Part shown: positions 26,460 through 36,006 of the stretch, piece by piece
How positions within the stretch are numbered: position 1 is the first letter of the stretch
How the letters are laid out: each line of letters begins with the position of its first letter
Notes under the pieces: model-generated
What the model was told of the DNA's origin: nothing
What the model saw: only the letters and a program-made list of their open reading frames with translations
Databases searched by the model: none
Source: Gammaproteobacteria bacterium
GTDB lineage: Bacteria > Pseudomonadota > Gammaproteobacteria > Pseudomonadales > Halieaceae
NCBI GenBank assembly: GCA_024686215.1
Contig: JAIBDN010000020.1
Coordinates: forward strand, 1 to 36,692
Direction of reading: 5' to 3'
DNA length: 36,692 bases
Translations under genes and position numbers: made by a program

Positions 26460-27080
26460 TTACTTGGAGTAAAGTTCGACGATCAGGTTTTCATTGATCT
26501 CCGAAGACAGCTCCTGGCGATCTGGCACTGACTTGAACACTCCTTCCAGCTTCTCGCTGTTCATTTCGATCCACTCTGGCTCACCACGCTGGGCTGCCAG
26601 GGCCAGAGCAGACTGCACGCGCAGTTGCTTCTTGGCCTTCTCACGCAGGGAAACAGTATCCCCCGCTTGCACCTGGTATGAGGCAATGTTCACCACAACA
26701 CCGTTTACCAGGATCGCCTTGTGGGCAACCAACTGGCGGGATTCTGAACGGGTAGAGCCAAAGCCCATGCGATAAACCACGTTATCCAGACGACTTTCCA
26801 GAAGCTGCAGCAGGTTTTCACCAGTTGCACCCTTAAGACGGGCTGCTTCTTTGTAGTAGTTACGGAATTGCTTTTCCAGCACGCCATAAATACGGCGAAC
26901 TTTCTGCTTCTCACGCAGCTGTACACCGTAGTCAGACAGGCGGCCACGACGGGCGCCATGCTGGCCGGGTATAGCCTCTGCTTTACACTTGCTTTCCAGT
27001 GAGCGCACTCCGCTTTTCAGGAACAGGTCTGTTCCTTCACGACGGGAGAGCTTGCACTTCGGTCCAATATATCGAGCCAT
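26460..27080 (-). CDS. rpsD: 30S ribosomal protein S4
   Basis: This is a 206-residue S4, a primary 16S rRNA binder that nucleates 30S assembly and, in E. coli, represses its own alpha operon. [19 protein letters not shown] starts the protein, [14 protein letters not shown] is the S4 RNA-binding domain, and the end is [10 protein letters not shown]. The ATG at 27080 is chosen because AGGAAG lies 8 nt upstream and the family N-terminus begins there. A longer frame to 27131 runs into rpsK. It may bind the folded leader found before rpsM. Confidence 0.98.
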   Translation of the reverse strand: MARYIGPKCKLSRREGTDLFLKSGVRSLESKCKAEAIPGQHGARRGRLSDYGVQLREKQKVRRIYGVLEKQFRNYYKEAARLKGATGENLLQLLESRLDNVVYRMGFGSTRSESRQLVAHKAILVNGVVVNIASYQVQAGDTVSLREKAKKQLRVQSALALAAQRGEPEWIEMNSEKLEGVFKSVPDRQELSSEINENLIVELYSK

Positions 27081-27100
27081 GTCAATTCTTCCTGTGAGCG

Positions 27101-27493
27101 TTATACGCGACGTTTCTTGGGCGGACGACAACCGTTATGGGGAATCGGTGTAACGTCATTGATGTTACTGATGGTGTAGCCGCAGGAATTCAGCGCGCGT
27201 ACTGCTGATTCGCGACCAGGACCGGGACCTTTTACCTGTACGTCCAGGTTCTTCAGGCCGTATTCCTTGGCTGCTTCACCGGCACGCTCAGCTGCGACCT
27301 GCGCGGCAAATGGTGTGCTCTTACGCGAACCGCGGAAACCAGAGCCACCGGCTGTAGCCCAGCTCAGGGTGTTGCCCTGGCGATCGGTAATGGTAATGAT
27401 GGTGTTGTTGAAGGACGCGTGAATATGCGCGATACCGTCTACAACCGTCTTGGTAATTTTCTTACGAGTGCTTTTAGCACCTGGCTTAGCCAT
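27101..27493 (-). CDS. rpsK: 30S ribosomal protein S11
   Basis: This is a 130-residue S11 of the 30S platform. [19 protein letters not shown] near residue 22, [17 protein letters not shown] and the C-terminal [18 protein letters not shown] are the standard signatures. It lies 20 bp before rpsD and 76 bp after rpsM in the alpha operon. Confidence 0.98.
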   Translation of the reverse strand: MAKPGAKSTRKKITKTVVDGIAHIHASFNNTIITITDRQGNTLSWATAGGSGFRGSRKSTPFAAQVAAERAGEAAKEYGLKNLDVQVKGPGPGRESAVRALNSCGYTISNINDVTPIPHNGCRPPKKRRV

Positions 27494-27569
27494 ACTATTC
27501 TTCCTGCTTTAATATCAACACTGCACTAGGGTGCAGCTACACTAAAAAGGATTCGCGGGGGAGTTTTCC

Positions 27570-27926
27570 CTACTTGCGAATCGGCTTGCGCGGCCCCTTG
27601 CGGGTACGGGCATTGGTCTTGGTACGTTGACCGCGCAACGGCAGTCCACGGCGGTGGCGCAGACCGCGGTTACAGCCCAGATCCATCAAACGCTTGATGT
27701 TCATGGAAACTTCACGACGCAGATCACCTTCGACCATCATGTCGCTCACACGTGTGCGCAGGGAATCCATCTCTCCCTCGGACAGTTCACCGATTTTGGT
27801 GCTTTCCGCGACACCAGTGTCCGCGCAAAGACGCTGGGCCTGGCTGCGGCCTACACCGTAGATGTATGTCAAAGAGATAACGGTATGCTTGTTATCTGGT
27901 ATGTTGACGCCGGCAATACGAGCCAT
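27570..27926 (-). CDS. rpsM: 30S ribosomal protein S13
   Basis: This is a 118-residue S13 of the 30S head, which contacts the P-site tRNA and the 50[22 protein letters not shown] opens the protein, and the [20 protein letters not shown] region and the basic tail GPRKPIRK are typical. It is the first gene of the alpha operon, with a promoter and folded leader immediately upstream, separated from rpmJ by 154 bp. Confidence 0.98.
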   Translation of the reverse strand: MARIAGVNIPDNKHTVISLTYIYGVGRSQAQRLCADTGVAESTKIGELSEGEMDSLRTRVSDMMVEGDLRREVSMNIKRLMDLGCNRGLRHRRGLPLRGQRTKTNARTRKGPRKPIRK

Positions 27927-27951
27927 TCAACTTTCTCCAATCATTGGTCTT

Positions 27952-28013
27952 CGCTCTAAGCTGCTTTTGCTATTCAAGCCACTGATCTCACTCAGATTTG
28001 GCTGAACAGAGCG
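27952..28013 (-). promoter_or_regulatory. Folded leader upstream of rpsM, candidate S4 control site
   Basis: On the minus strand CGCTCT (28013-28008) pairs with AGAGCG (27957-27952). Inside it, TTCAGCCA pairs with TGGCTTGAA, and inside that CTGA pairs with TCAG. This three-tier hairpin starts about 7 nt after the predicted start site and ends 25 nt before the rpsM ATG. In E. coli the same place holds a pseudoknot bound by S4. Equivalence is inferred from position. Confidence 0.45.
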
Positions 28014-28026
28014 CAAAAGGCGCAGC

Positions 28027-28055
28027 ATTCTAGCGATATAGTTACTAAAAATCAA
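28027..28055 (-). promoter_or_regulatory. Putative alpha operon promoter
   Basis: On the minus strand the -35 TTGATT (28050-28055) and -10 TAGAAT (28027-28032) are separated by 17 bp. It lies between rpmJ and rpsM, where many gammaproteobacteria start the alpha operon, and would initiate near 28020. Confidence 0.6.
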
Positions 28056-28080
28056 CCGCGAGGGTCACCTGTGGTCAGTA

Positions 28081-28197
28081 TTAACCCTGACGCTGTTTGT
28101 GGCGCGGATCCGTATTACAGATCACACGTACCACACCGTTGCGGCGAACTACCTTGCAGTTCCTGCAAATCTTCTTAACTGATGCACGTACTTTCAT
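28081..28197 (-). CDS. rpmJ: 50S ribosomal protein L36
   Basis: This is a 38-residue L36. The translated frame reads [15 protein letters not shown], then [14 protein letters not shown] and ends DPRHKQRQG. The Cys11, Cys14, Cys27 and His32 zinc ligands are all present, so this is the zinc-binding form. It stands 29 bp after secY, the standard place at the end of the spc operon. Confidence 0.97.
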   Translation of the reverse strand: MKVRASVKKICRNCKVVRRNGVVRVICNTDPRHKQRQG

Positions 28198-28226
28198 TAC
28201 TACTTCTCCGTTTACCGCGGGCGGCC

Positions 28227-29555
28227 CTAGCGAGCTCGCCCGGTACCGCCATAGTTCTTCAAATTGGCCTTCTTCATCACCGAATCATATTGGTGTGACA
28301 TCAGGTGGCTCTGCACCTGGGCCATAAAATCCATTACCACGACAACCACGATCAGCAACGAGGTACCACCCAGGTAAAAGGGCACGTTCCACATCACCAC
28401 CAGGAACTGTGGCATCAGGCACACCAGTGCTATATAAGCGGCGCCAAATACCGTCAGCCGGGTCAGCACGCCATCTATATAATTGGCGGTCTGTTGCCCC
28501 GGGCGTATACCGGGCACAAAGGCACCAGAACGCTTCAGGTTGTCAGCCACTTCGACCGGATTGAACATCAACGCCGTGTAGAAGAAGCAGAAAAACACTA
28601 CAAATACCGTGAACATTAAAATGTTCAGCGGTTGGCCAGGACCAATAGCCACGGCCAGATCCTGTAGCCAGTCGGCCGAGCCGCTGGACCCGAACCACTG
28701 CGCTATCGACGCAGGGAACAGCAGGATACTGCTGGCAAAAATAGCCGGGATAACACCCGCCATGTTCACCTTCAGGGGCAGATGCGAACTCTGCGCCTGG
28801 TACATCTTACGACCCTGCTGCCGCTTGGCGTAATTCACCGTGATGCGACGCTGGCCGCGCTCGATGAATACGATCATGTAAATCACTGCTATCGCCAGCG
28901 TCAGGATAAACAGCAGCACCAGGATATTCAGCTCGCCCTGCCGCGCCTGCTCCAGCGATTGGCCTATGGCCGCGGGTAAACCCGCTACAATACCGGCGAA
29001 GATCAACAGTGAAATCCCGTTGCCTACGCCCTTTTCAGTGATCTGCTCTCCCAGCCACATCATAAAGACGGCGCCGGTCACCAGGGAGGTAATCGCGATC
29101 ACATAGAACACTATCGATGTGTCGTAAGACATACCCTGGTTGGCCATACCCACGGTCATACCCGTGGCCTGAATAATGGCCAGCACTACCGTCAGGTAGC
29201 GCGTGTACTGGCTGATTTTACGCCGGCCAGACTCACCTTCTTTCTTCAACTGCTCCAGCTGCGGCGTCACTGCCGACATCAGCTGCATAATGATCGATGC
29301 AGAGATGTAGGGCATGATACCCAGAGCCAGTATGCTCATGCGCTCCAGCGCACCGCCGGAGAACATATTGGCCAAACCAAGAATAGTCCCCTGGTTTTGG
29401 TTAAACAGCGCCGATAGCTGGTTGGGGTCTATCCCCGGAACCGGTATATGTGTCCCGACGCGATAGACGAAAATTGCCAGTAAAACAAAACGAAGGCGAG
29501 CAAAAAGCTCGCCCATACCAGCCTTGTTTACGTTGGGAAGCTGAGGTGTCGCCAT
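28227..29555 (-). CDS. secY: Preprotein translocase subunit SecY
   Basis: This is a 442-residue inner-membrane protein forming the protein-conducting channel with SecE and SecG. It has ten membrane helices. Family marks include [17 protein letters not shown] [13 protein letters not shown] near residue 38, [16 protein letters not shown] near 80, [19 protein letters not shown] near 178 and the C-terminal [18 protein letters not shown]. The length matches E. coli SecY (443). Its start codon lies on the base after the rplO stop, so translation is coupled, as expected in the spc operon. Confidence 0.98.
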   Translation of the reverse strand: MATPQLPNVNKAGMGELFARLRFVLLAIFVYRVGTHIPVPGIDPNQLSALFNQNQGTILGLANMFSGGALERMSILALGIMPYISASIIMQLMSAVTPQLEQLKKEGESGRRKISQYTRYLTVVLAIIQATGMTVGMANQGMSYDTSIVFYVIAITSLVTGAVFMMWLGEQITEKGVGNGISLLIFAGIVAGLPAAIGQSLEQARQGELNILVLLFILTLAIAVIYMIVFIERGQRRITVNYAKRQQGRKMYQAQSSHLPLKVNMAGVIPAIFASSILLFPASIAQWFGSSGSADWLQDLAVAIGPGQPLNILMFTVFVVFFCFFYTALMFNPVEVADNLKRSGAFVPGIRPGQQTANYIDGVLTRLTVFGAAYIALVCLMPQFLVVMWNVPFYLGGTSLLIVVVVVMDFMAQVQSHLMSHQYDSVMKKANLKNYGGTGRAR

Positions 29556-30002
29556 CTATTCCTCTACTTTCCCGCCTGCTTTCTCGATAGCTTCGCGGGC
29601 ACCTTTGGTAACCGCGAGGCCCTTGACAGTCACTGCCTTGGTCAGCTCGCCGGACAGGAACACCCGCGCGCGGGTGACATTGTCGTTCACCAGGTCAGCA
29701 GCTATCAGTGCAGCCAGGTCAACCACTTCGGCGTCAACTGTATTGAGCTCGCCAAGACGGATCTGCGCAGTGGTACGCGCGATGCGTGAGCTGAAACCGT
29801 ACTTTGGCAGACGCTTCTGCAGTGGCATCTGGCCACCCTCGAAACCGGGCCGGATTGAGCCGCCGGAGCGAGCCTTCTGACCCTTATGGCCACGGCCGGC
29901 AGTTTTGCCGTAACCGCTACCAATGCCACGGCCAACGCGCTTGGCATCTTTTTTTGCGCCCGGAGCAGGGCTCAGGGTGTTCAGTCGCATAACATCTGAC
30001 AT
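29556..30002 (-). CDS. rplO: 50S ribosomal protein L15
   Basis: This is a 148-residue L15. The family start [14 protein letters not shown] lies four codons inside, but GAGG is spaced 8 nt from the ATG at 30002 and nothing similar precedes the inner ATG. The longer form with MSDV is therefore preferred. [22 protein letters not shown] and [15 protein letters not shown] are standard. It follows rpmD by 3 bp and abuts secY. Confidence 0.96.
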   Translation of the reverse strand: MSDVMRLNTLSPAPGAKKDAKRVGRGIGSGYGKTAGRGHKGQKARSGGSIRPGFEGGQMPLQKRLPKYGFSSRIARTTAQIRLGELNTVDAEVVDLAALIAADLVNDNVTRARVFLSGELTKAVTVKGLAVTKGAREAIEKAGGKVEE

Positions 30003-30005
30003 GAT

Positions 30006-30188
30006 TTAATCCTCAACCCGTACCAGGTAATGTACCTTGTTGATCATGCCACGGACTGAGGGGGTATCTTCTACCTCAACCGTGTGACCAATACGCCGCA
30101 GGCCTAAGCCGGATACGCACGCCCTGTGATTTTTTAAACGACCGTAGGCACTTTTAACCTGGGTCACTTTGATAGTTGCTTTAGCCAT
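30006..30188 (-). CDS. rpmD: 50S ribosomal protein L30
   Basis: This is a 60-residue L30 of the short bacterial type. [38 protein letters not shown] and [12 protein letters not shown] are typical. It stands between rpsE and rplO in the spc operon with gaps of 18 and 3 bp. Confidence 0.97.
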   Translation of the reverse strand: MAKATIKVTQVKSAYGRLKNHRACVSGLGLRRIGHTVEVEDTPSVRGMINKVHYLVRVED

Positions 30189-30206
30189 GACTAGTCAACC
30201 TGATAA

Positions 30207-30719
30207 TTAGTTCAAAATTTCTTCGACAGTCTTGCCACGCTTGGCTGCAACATCTTCCGGGGCAACCATGTCGCGTAAACCATTGAAGGTCGCACGCACC
30301 ACGTTGACGGGATTAGTCGAGCCATAGCACTTGGCAAGTACGTTATGTACACCGGCGATTTCCAGTACGGCACGCATTGCGCCACCAGCAATAACCCCAG
30401 TACCTTCAGAGGCAGGCTGCATATAGACCTTGGAAGCACCGTGGGCAGCTTTAACTGGATACTGAATGGTTCCGTTGTTCAGATCCACCTGGATCATATT
30501 GCGGCGCGCCGCCTCCATGGCCTTCTGAATAGCGACAGGCACTTCACGGGCCTTGCCGCGGCCGAAGCCAACTTTACCTTTACCATCGCCCACAACAGTC
30601 AGTGCGGTGAAACCAAAAATACGGCCACCCTTGACCACTTTGGCTACACGGTTGACCTGAACCAGTTTTTCCTGGAGGTCGCCGTCCTGCTGCTGCTTTT
30701 TCTGATCGTTATAAGCCAT
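30207..30719 (-). CDS. rpsE: 30S ribosomal protein S5
   Basis: This is a 170-residue S5, which secures translational accuracy and helicase activity on mRNA. The double-stranded RNA-binding part ([19 protein letters not shown]) and the C-terminal part ([19 protein letters not shown]) are both clear. The extreme N-terminus is Gln/Lys-rich ([10 protein letters not shown]). It follows rplR by 9 bp. Confidence 0.98.
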   Translation of the reverse strand: MAYNDQKKQQQDGDLQEKLVQVNRVAKVVKGGRIFGFTALTVVGDGKGKVGFGRGKAREVPVAIQKAMEAARRNMIQVDLNNGTIQYPVKAAHGASKVYMQPASEGTGVIAGGAMRAVLEIAGVHNVLAKCYGSTNPVNVVRATFNGLRDMVAPEDVAAKRGKTVEEILN

Positions 30720-30728
30720 ATCTATACC

Positions 30729-31079
30729 CTAGAATTCCAGTCCACTTTCACGGGCAGCGTCGGCCAACGCCTTAACACGTCCGTGATACTTGTATCCGCC
30801 GCGATCAAAGGCAACGGCATCAATGCCTGCTGCCTTGGCACGCTCAGCAACCAGTTTGCCCACTGCAGCTGCAGCATCGACATTGCCGGTTTTACTGCTG
30901 CGCAGATCGCTGTCCAGAGTAGAAGCACTGGCCAGCACCTTGTCTCCCGCGGGAGCAATTACCTGGGCATAGATATGCCGGGGTGTGCGGTGCACGCTAA
31001 GGCGATTAACACCGAGATCACGCATACGGGCGCGACCGCGACGTGCGCGACGCAACCTTGAATCATTCTTTGCACTCAT
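30729..31079 (-). CDS. rplR: 50S ribosomal protein L18
   Basis: This is a 116-residue L18, a 5S rRNA binder of the central protuberance. [23 protein letters not shown] opens the RNA-binding part. The end [25 protein letters not shown] is the family signature. It lies between rplF and rpsE with gaps of 12 and 9 bp. Confidence 0.98.
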   Translation of the reverse strand: MSAKNDSRLRRARRGRARMRDLGVNRLSVHRTPRHIYAQVIAPAGDKVLASASTLDSDLRSSKTGNVDAAAAVGKLVAERAKAAGIDAVAFDRGGYKYHGRVKALADAARESGLEF

Positions 31080-31091
31080 CTTAGTACCTGC

Positions 31092-31619
31092 TTACTTCTT
31101 CTTGGCTTCTTTACGACGAACATGCTCGTCAGCGTAACGAACCCCTTTACCCTTATAAGGCTCCGGCGGACGGAAGCTGCGGATCTCCGCAGCGGCCTGA
31201 CCCACAGCCTGCTTGTCGATACCCTTGACCACGATCTCGGTCTGACTCGGTGTTTCTGCAGTCACACCCTCTGGCAGTTGATAATCTACCGGGTGTGAAA
31301 GACCCAAGGTCAGGTTGACGGACTTGCCGGAAGCCTTGGCGCGATAACCAACACCATTAAGTACCAGCTTCTTTTCCCAGCCTTCGCTGACGCCCAACAC
31401 CATATTGTTTACCAGCGCGCGAGTCGTTCCGGCCATAGCCTTGGACTTGTCGCTCTCGAAAGCAAAGGTCAGAACGTTGTCATCCTGGCTTACCTGCACG
31501 CCTTCAACTACTGAAAGCGCCAGCGTACCTTTACTGCCTTTGACGGTAAGGTCTTTGCCATTCAGCTTGACCTCTACACCACCAGGCAGTTGTACCGGAT
31601 TATTTGCGACTCTAGACAT
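31092..31619 (-). CDS. rplF: 50S ribosomal protein L6
   Basis: This is a 175-residue L6 located near the factor-binding site. [19 protein letters not shown] starts the first repeat domain. The C-terminal domain ends with the conserved [19 protein letters not shown] and a Lys-rich tail. The order rpsH-rplF-rplR is that of the spc operon. Confidence 0.98.
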   Translation of the reverse strand: MSRVANNPVQLPGGVEVKLNGKDLTVKGSKGTLALSVVEGVQVSQDDNVLTFAFESDKSKAMAGTTRALVNNMVLGVSEGWEKKLVLNGVGYRAKASGKSVNLTLGLSHPVDYQLPEGVTAETPSQTEIVVKGIDKQAVGQAAAEIRSFRPPEPYKGKGVRYADEHVRRKEAKKK

Positions 31620-31647
31620 TTTGAATGCTCTTTAAATCAATAACTAT

Positions 31648-32043
31648 TTAGAAAACGGTGCAAAGCACTTCGCCACCGACACCAGCAGCACGGGCTGCAC
31701 GCTCGGTCATCACACCCTGGGAGGTGGAGACTATAGCGACACCCAGTCCACCGCGTACGGAGGGCATGGCGTCTTTACCTTTGTAACGACGCAGTCCTGG
31801 ACGACTGATACGGTCAATCTCAGCGATTACCGGCTTGCCATCGTGGTACTTTAACTCGATAGCCAGGCGCGGCTTACCATCTTCATTGGATGCTGCGAAG
31901 CTGGCGATATAACCCTCTTCCTTCAGCACGTTGGCAACCGCGGCTTTTAGCTTGGAACCAGGCATTTCTACACCAGTTTTACCAGCCATCTGTGCGTTGC
32001 GAATACGGGTCAGCATATCTGACAGCGGATCTTGCATACTCAT
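31648..32043 (-). CDS. rpsH: 30S ribosomal protein S8
   Basis: This is a 131-residue S8, a primary 16S rRNA binder and, in E. coli, the translational repressor of the spc operon. [20 protein letters not shown] and the C-terminal [20 protein letters not shown] are the family marks. The 28-bp gap before rplF carries nothing notable. Confidence 0.98.
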   Translation of the reverse strand: MSMQDPLSDMLTRIRNAQMAGKTGVEMPGSKLKAAVANVLKEEGYIASFAASNEDGKPRLAIELKYHDGKPVIAEIDRISRPGLRRYKGKDAMPSVRGGLGVAIVSTSQGVMTERAARAAGVGGEVLCTVF

Positions 32044-32075
32044 AATCTAATTCTCTCCGTCAACCTACTGGCTAA

Positions 32076-32381
32076 TTACCAGCTGGCCTTAACCAGACCG
32101 GGGACATCACCGCGCATGGCTGCTTCGCGCAGCTTGTTACGGCACAGGCCAAACTTACGATAAACCCCATGAGGACGACCGGTTATCTGACAGCGACGCT
32201 GCTGACGAACCGGGCTGGCATCACGAGGCAGCTTCTGCAGGGCAATCTGTGCTTCCCACTTTTCCTCATCAGACGCGTTCAGGTCACCCAGAACAGCCTT
32301 CAGAGCCGCACGCTTCTCAGCGTACTTAGCTACCATACGCGTACGCTTGTTCTCACGCGCTATCATAGATTTTTTAGCCAT
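32076..32381 (-). CDS. rpsN: 30S ribosomal protein S14
   Basis: This is a 101-residue S14 of the long type without the paired zinc cysteines. [20 protein letters not shown] opens it, and [24 protein letters not shown] is the signature. It follows rplE by 12 bp. Confidence 0.98.
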   Translation of the reverse strand: MAKKSMIARENKRTRMVAKYAEKRAALKAVLGDLNASDEEKWEAQIALQKLPRDASPVRQQRRCQITGRPHGVYRKFGLCRNKLREAAMRGDVPGLVKASW

Positions 32382-32393
32382 GTATAAAGCCTC

Positions 32394-32933
32394 TTAAACT
32401 TTCAGTGGGAAGTTGAAAGCACGCAACAGTGCGCGACCTTCATCATCCGTACGAGCTGTGGTAGTAATGGTAATGTCCATACCGCGCAGGGCGTCCACTT
32501 TATCGTAATCGATTTCAGGGAAAATAATCTGCTCGGTAACGCCCATGGCGAAATTGCCACGACCATCGAATGACTTCGGGTTGATGCCACGGAAGTCACG
32601 AATACGTGGGATCGCGATGCTAATCAAGCGCTCCAGGAATTCATACATGCGCTCGGAGCGCAGGGTAACCTTGCAACCGATGGGCCAACCATCACGCACC
32701 TTGAAGCCGGCGATAGATTTGCGGGCCTTGGTGACCACAACTTTCTGCCCGGAGATCTTCTCCATGTCAGAAACCGCGTGTTCCATAACCTTCTTGTCGC
32801 CCAGCGCTTCACCTACACCCATGTTCAGGGTGATCTTGGTGATGCGAGGTACTTCCATCACATTATTCAGACCCAACTCTTTTTGCAGTTGGGGAGCGAG
32901 TTCGCTCTTGTATTTTTCTTTCAGCGTTGCCAT
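32394..32933 (-). CDS. rplE: 50S ribosomal protein L5
   Basis: This is a 179-residue L5, which binds 5S rRNA and contacts P-site t[23 protein letters not shown] near residue 25, [20 protein letters not shown] near 135 and the end [13 protein letters not shown] are standard. It follows rplX by 34 bp. Confidence 0.98.
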   Translation of the reverse strand: MATLKEKYKSELAPQLQKELGLNNVMEVPRITKITLNMGVGEALGDKKVMEHAVSDMEKISGQKVVVTKARKSIAGFKVRDGWPIGCKVTLRSERMYEFLERLISIAIPRIRDFRGINPKSFDGRGNFAMGVTEQIIFPEIDYDKVDALRGMDITITTTARTDDEGRALLRAFNFPLKV

Positions 32934-32967
32934 GTCTTTTACCTGTTTACTCAGTCAGCCTAAGGGC

Positions 32968-33282
32968 TTAAGAGCCGATAACCTCACCACTGGATTTGAA
33001 GATACGTACTTTGCTATCTCCGTCCACCTTGAAGCCCACACGATCGGCCTTGCTAGTGCTGGGATTGAAAATCGCCACGTTGGAAATCTGAATGGGCGCT
33101 TCTTTCTCAACAATTCCGCCAGCCACACCCGCTTGCGGGTTGGCCTTGGTGTGCTTCTTAACCATGTTCACGCCGGACACAATCATCTTGCCATTGTCCA
33201 GCACTTTGCGAACCTTGCCGCGCTTACCCTTGTCCTTACCGGCCAGGATAATCACTTCGTCATCGCTCTTGATCTTTAACAT
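32968..33282 (-). CDS. rplX: 50S ribosomal protein L24
   Basis: This is a 104-residue L24, an early 50S assembly factor with an N-terminal KOW motif ([20 protein letters not shown]). [20 protein letters not shown] and the [17 protein letters not shown] region follow. It lies 29 bp after rplN. Confidence 0.98.
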   Translation of the reverse strand: MLKIKSDDEVIILAGKDKGKRGKVRKVLDNGKMIVSGVNMVKKHTKANPQAGVAGGIVEKEAPIQISNVAIFNPSTSKADRVGFKVDGDSKVRIFKSSGEVIGS

Positions 33283-33311
33283 CTTCCTTCCTCTCCCTGC
33301 GCTGGCCGAAT

Positions 33312-33680
33312 CTAGATAACTTCAGGGGCCAGAGAAATAATCTTCATGAACTTCTCGCCACGCAGCTCACGGGTAACCGGGCCAAAAATACGTGTACCGA
33401 TAGGTGCGTCCTGCGCATTCAGCAAAACTGCAGCATTGTCATCGAACTTGATCAGGGAACCATCGGGACGACGCACACCCTTTCTGGTACGCACAACGAC
33501 CGCAGTCATCACCTGGCCTTTTTTGACCTTGCCGCGAGGAATCGCTTCCTTAACACTTACCTTAATAAGGTCACCAACTCGCGCATAGCGACGCTTGGAT
33601 CCGCCCAGCACCTTGATGCACATCACACGACGGGCACCGCTGTTATCGGCGACTTCCAAATACGACTGTGTCTGAATCAT
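33312..33680 (-). CDS. rplN: 50S ribosomal protein L14
   Basis: This is a 122-residue L14, which contacts 16S rRNA helix 14. [20 protein letters not shown] and the end [18 protein letters not shown] are the family marks. It is the first gene of the spc part. The 59-bp gap to rpsQ is where E. coli has the spc promoter, but no convincing promoter was found here, only a GCGG-CATTAA-CCGC hairpin. Confidence 0.98.
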   Translation of the reverse strand: MIQTQSYLEVADNSGARRVMCIKVLGGSKRRYARVGDLIKVSVKEAIPRGKVKKGQVMTAVVVRTRKGVRRPDGSLIKFDDNAAVLLNAQDAPIGTRIFGPVTRELRGEKFMKIISLAPEVI

Positions 33681-33739
33681 CTTTTACTCCCAACTGCGGT
33701 TAATGCCGCTAGTTAACTCTGCGCTGACTACTACCGGGT

Positions 33740-34006
33740 TTAAACCGGGGCAGCGGCCTCTACAACTTCCAGCAACTTCCAGGTCTTACTCTTGGAAATC
33801 GGGCGCGATTCCGCAACGGTAACAGTGTCGCCAATGCCACACTGATTACTTTCGTCGTGGGCATGGATCTTGGATGAGCGAGTAATATACTTACCGTATA
33901 CGGGGTGCTTCACCCTGCGCTCGACCAACACAGTGATCGTCTTGTCCATCTTGTTGCTAACAACCTTACCGGTTGCCACACGTGTACGCTTTTCTGCAGC
34001 TGACAT
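33740..34006 (-). CDS. rpsQ: 30S ribosomal protein S17
   Basis: This is an 88-residue S17, an early 16S rRNA binder. [20 protein letters not shown] and [20 protein letters not shown] are typical, as is the [17 protein letters not shown] end. It is the last gene of the S10 part and follows rpmC by 2 bp. Confidence 0.98.
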   Translation of the reverse strand: MSAAEKRTRVATGKVVSNKMDKTITVLVERRVKHPVYGKYITRSSKIHAHDESNQCGIGDTVTVAESRPISKSKTWKLLEVVEAAAPV

Positions 34007-34008
34007 TC

Positions 34009-34200
34009 TTAATTACCTGCCTTCTCATTGAGTACAGTCTTGACGCGTGCAATAGCGCGCTGGTTCTGCTTGAGCAGGTGTGTTTGCCCCAGCTGACCAG
34101 TGGACTTCTGCATGCGCAGCTTGAACTGCTCCTCGCGCAGAGTGAGCAGCTGCTTGTTCAGGTCCTCACCGGACTTATCACGCAATTCGCTTGCTTTCAT
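34009..34200 (-). CDS. rpmC: 50S ribosomal protein L29
   Basis: This is a 63-residue L29 at the polypeptide exit site. [20 protein letters not shown] and the helical rest ending [12 protein letters not shown] match the family. The ATG at 34200 overlaps the rplP stop codon by one base (TGATG), a coupling also seen in E. coli. A GTG one codon earlier is less likely. Confidence 0.97.
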   Translation of the reverse strand: MKASELRDKSGEDLNKQLLTLREEQFKLRMQKSTGQLGQTHLLKQNQRAIARVKTVLNEKAGN

Positions 34201-34613
34201 CACATCACCGACCGTCTAACAAATGTTGTCGCAACGGGAATCTTGGCGGAAGCCAAAGCAAACGCTTCGCGCGCCAGCTCTTCAGAAACACCCTGTACTT
34301 CGTAAAGCACCTTACCGGGCTGAATCTGGGCTACCCAGTATTCAACGTTACCTTTACCCTTACCCTGACGCACTTCCAACGGCTTGCCGGTGATAGGCTT
34401 GTCAGGAAAGACACGAATCCAAATTTTCCCGCCACGTTTAATGTGACGAGTCATGGCGCGACGAGCCGCTTCAATCTGGCGCGCAGTAATGCGGCCGCGA
34501 CCTGTCGCTTTCAAACCATATTCGCCGAAGCTCACTTTGCTGCCACGATGGGCCAGGCCGCGGTTACGACCCTTTTGTGCCTTGCGAAATTTTGTACGCT
34601 TTGGTTGAAGCAT
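34200..34613 (-). CDS. rplP: 50S ribosomal protein L16
   Basis: This is a 137-residue L16, which helps form the A site of the large subunit. [20 protein letters not shown], the [19 protein letters not shown] motif near residue 45 and [12 protein letters not shown] are standard. It lies 11 bp after rpsC and overlaps rpmC by one base. Confidence 0.98.
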   Translation of the reverse strand: MLQPKRTKFRKAQKGRNRGLAHRGSKVSFGEYGLKATGRGRITARQIEAARRAMTRHIKRGGKIWIRVFPDKPITGKPLEVRQGKGKGNVEYWVAQIQPGKVLYEVQGVSEELAREAFALASAKIPVATTFVRRSVM

Positions 34614-34624
34614 CTGCGTAACCC

Positions 34625-35296
34625 TTAATTAGTTGCTGTCTTCTTGGCGCCGTCGGTCTGCTCATCAGCACCAATGACTTCGCCTTTAAATATCCACACC
34701 TTCACACCCAGGATGCCGTAAGTTGTGGCCGCCTCATAAGTGGCGTAATCGATGTCGGCGCGCAGTGTGTGCAAAGGCACACGACCTTCGCGATACCACT
34801 CTGTACGTGCGATTTCCGCTCCGCCCAGACGTCCACCAACCTGCACCTTGATGCCCTCGGCACCCTGGCGCATAGCGTTCTGTACCACGCGCTTCATAGC
34901 GCGACGGAACATTACGCGACGCTCCAACTGTTGTGCAACGTTCTGCGCAACCAGTTTGGCGTCCAGATCCGGCTTGCGGATCTCTTCGATGTTGATATGC
35001 ACCGGCACACCCATTTTCTCGGTAAGCACCTTGCGTAGCTTGTCCACATCCTCACCCTTCTTACCGATAACGATACCGGGACGAGCGGTGTGGATAGTGA
35101 TACGTGCAGTTTGCGCCGGACGCTCGATAACCACACGACTCACAGAAGCGTGATCAAGAGCCTTCTCTATATAGGCACGTACCGCCAGGTCAGTTATCAA
35201 CTGCTTGGCGTAATTTTTACTATCCGCATACCAGATCGAGGTGTGGTCTTTGACAATACCTAACCGAATGCCGATGGGATGTACTTTCTGACCCAT
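34625..35296 (-). CDS. rpsC: 30S ribosomal protein S3
   Basis: This is a 223-residue S3 near the mRNA entry channel. [20 protein letters not shown] starts it. The KH-domain motif is [17 protein letters not shown] near residue 73. [20 protein letters not shown] and [12 protein letters not shown] mark the C-terminal domain. It follows rplV by 17 bp. Confidence 0.98.
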   Translation of the reverse strand: MGQKVHPIGIRLGIVKDHTSIWYADSKNYAKQLITDLAVRAYIEKALDHASVSRVVIERPAQTARITIHTARPGIVIGKKGEDVDKLRKVLTEKMGVPVHINIEEIRKPDLDAKLVAQNVAQQLERRVMFRRAMKRVVQNAMRQGAEGIKVQVGGRLGGAEIARTEWYREGRVPLHTLRADIDYATYEAATTYGILGVKVWIFKGEVIGADEQTDGAKKTATN

Positions 35297-35313
35297 GTGG
35301 TCGTCTCCTAAAC

Positions 35314-35652
35314 TTAGCCTTCGCCGTCTGCGACTTTTACTGTGATATGACAGCTTCGCTTCAATATACGATCCGCACGGCCTTTAGCACGTGGGCGTAT
35401 CCGCTTCATTGTCGTCCCTTCATCTACAAAGATGGTGGATATCTTCAATTCATCCACATCCGCACCCTCATTGTTCTCAGCATTGGCAATCGCAGAGTCA
35501 AGAATCTTCTTAACAATGTGTGCCGCTTTCTTGGTGCTGAAATCCAGCAGGCTCAGGGCCTCCTCAACGGGCATGCCGCGCACCTGGTCAGCGACCAGAC
35601 GAACTTTCTGCGCGGAGATCTGTGCGCCCTTCAATTTTGCTGCAACTTCCAT
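35314..35652 (-). CDS. rplV: 50S ribosomal protein L22
   Basis: This is a 112-residue L22 lining the exit tunnel. [20 protein letters not shown] opens it, and [20 protein letters not shown] is the tunnel-loop and RNA-binding region. It lies between rpsS and rpsC. Confidence 0.98.
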   Translation of the reverse strand: MEVAAKLKGAQISAQKVRLVADQVRGMPVEEALSLLDFSTKKAAHIVKKILDSAIANAENNEGADVDELKISTIFVDEGTTMKRIRPRAKGRADRILKRSCHITVKVADGEG

Positions 35653-35693
35653 TTCCTAAACCTCTTGTCTTCGAAACAAGTGCGGATCAGCGC

Positions 35694-35969
35694 TTAGCGC
35701 TTGACCTTCTTGTCCACGATATGGCCTCTGAACGTGCGGGTTACCGCAAATTCACCCAGCTTATGGCCAACCATATCTTCGTTGACCAGGACCGGCACGT
35801 GCTGACGACCGTTGTGAACAGCGATAGTCAGACCCACCATATCCGGTGACACCATGGAGCGGCGTGACCAGGTTTTGATCGGGCGACGGTCGTTGCTCTC
35901 GATCGCTGCTTCAACTTTCTTCATCAGGTGAAGGTCTATAAACGGACCTTTCTTCAGTGAACGCGGCAC
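35694..35969 (-). CDS. rpsS: 30S ribosomal protein S19
   Basis: This is a 91-residue S19 of the 30S head. [20 protein letters not shown] and the end [20 protein letters not shown] are the family marks. It lies 37 bp after rplB. Confidence 0.98.
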   Translation of the reverse strand: MPRSLKKGPFIDLHLMKKVEAAIESNDRRPIKTWSRRSMVSPDMVGLTIAVHNGRQHVPVLVNEDMVGHKLGEFAVTRTFRGHIVDKKVKR

Positions 35970-36006
35970 AATTTCTTCCTCTATATCTCGTTTCTAACGA
36001 CCGAAG

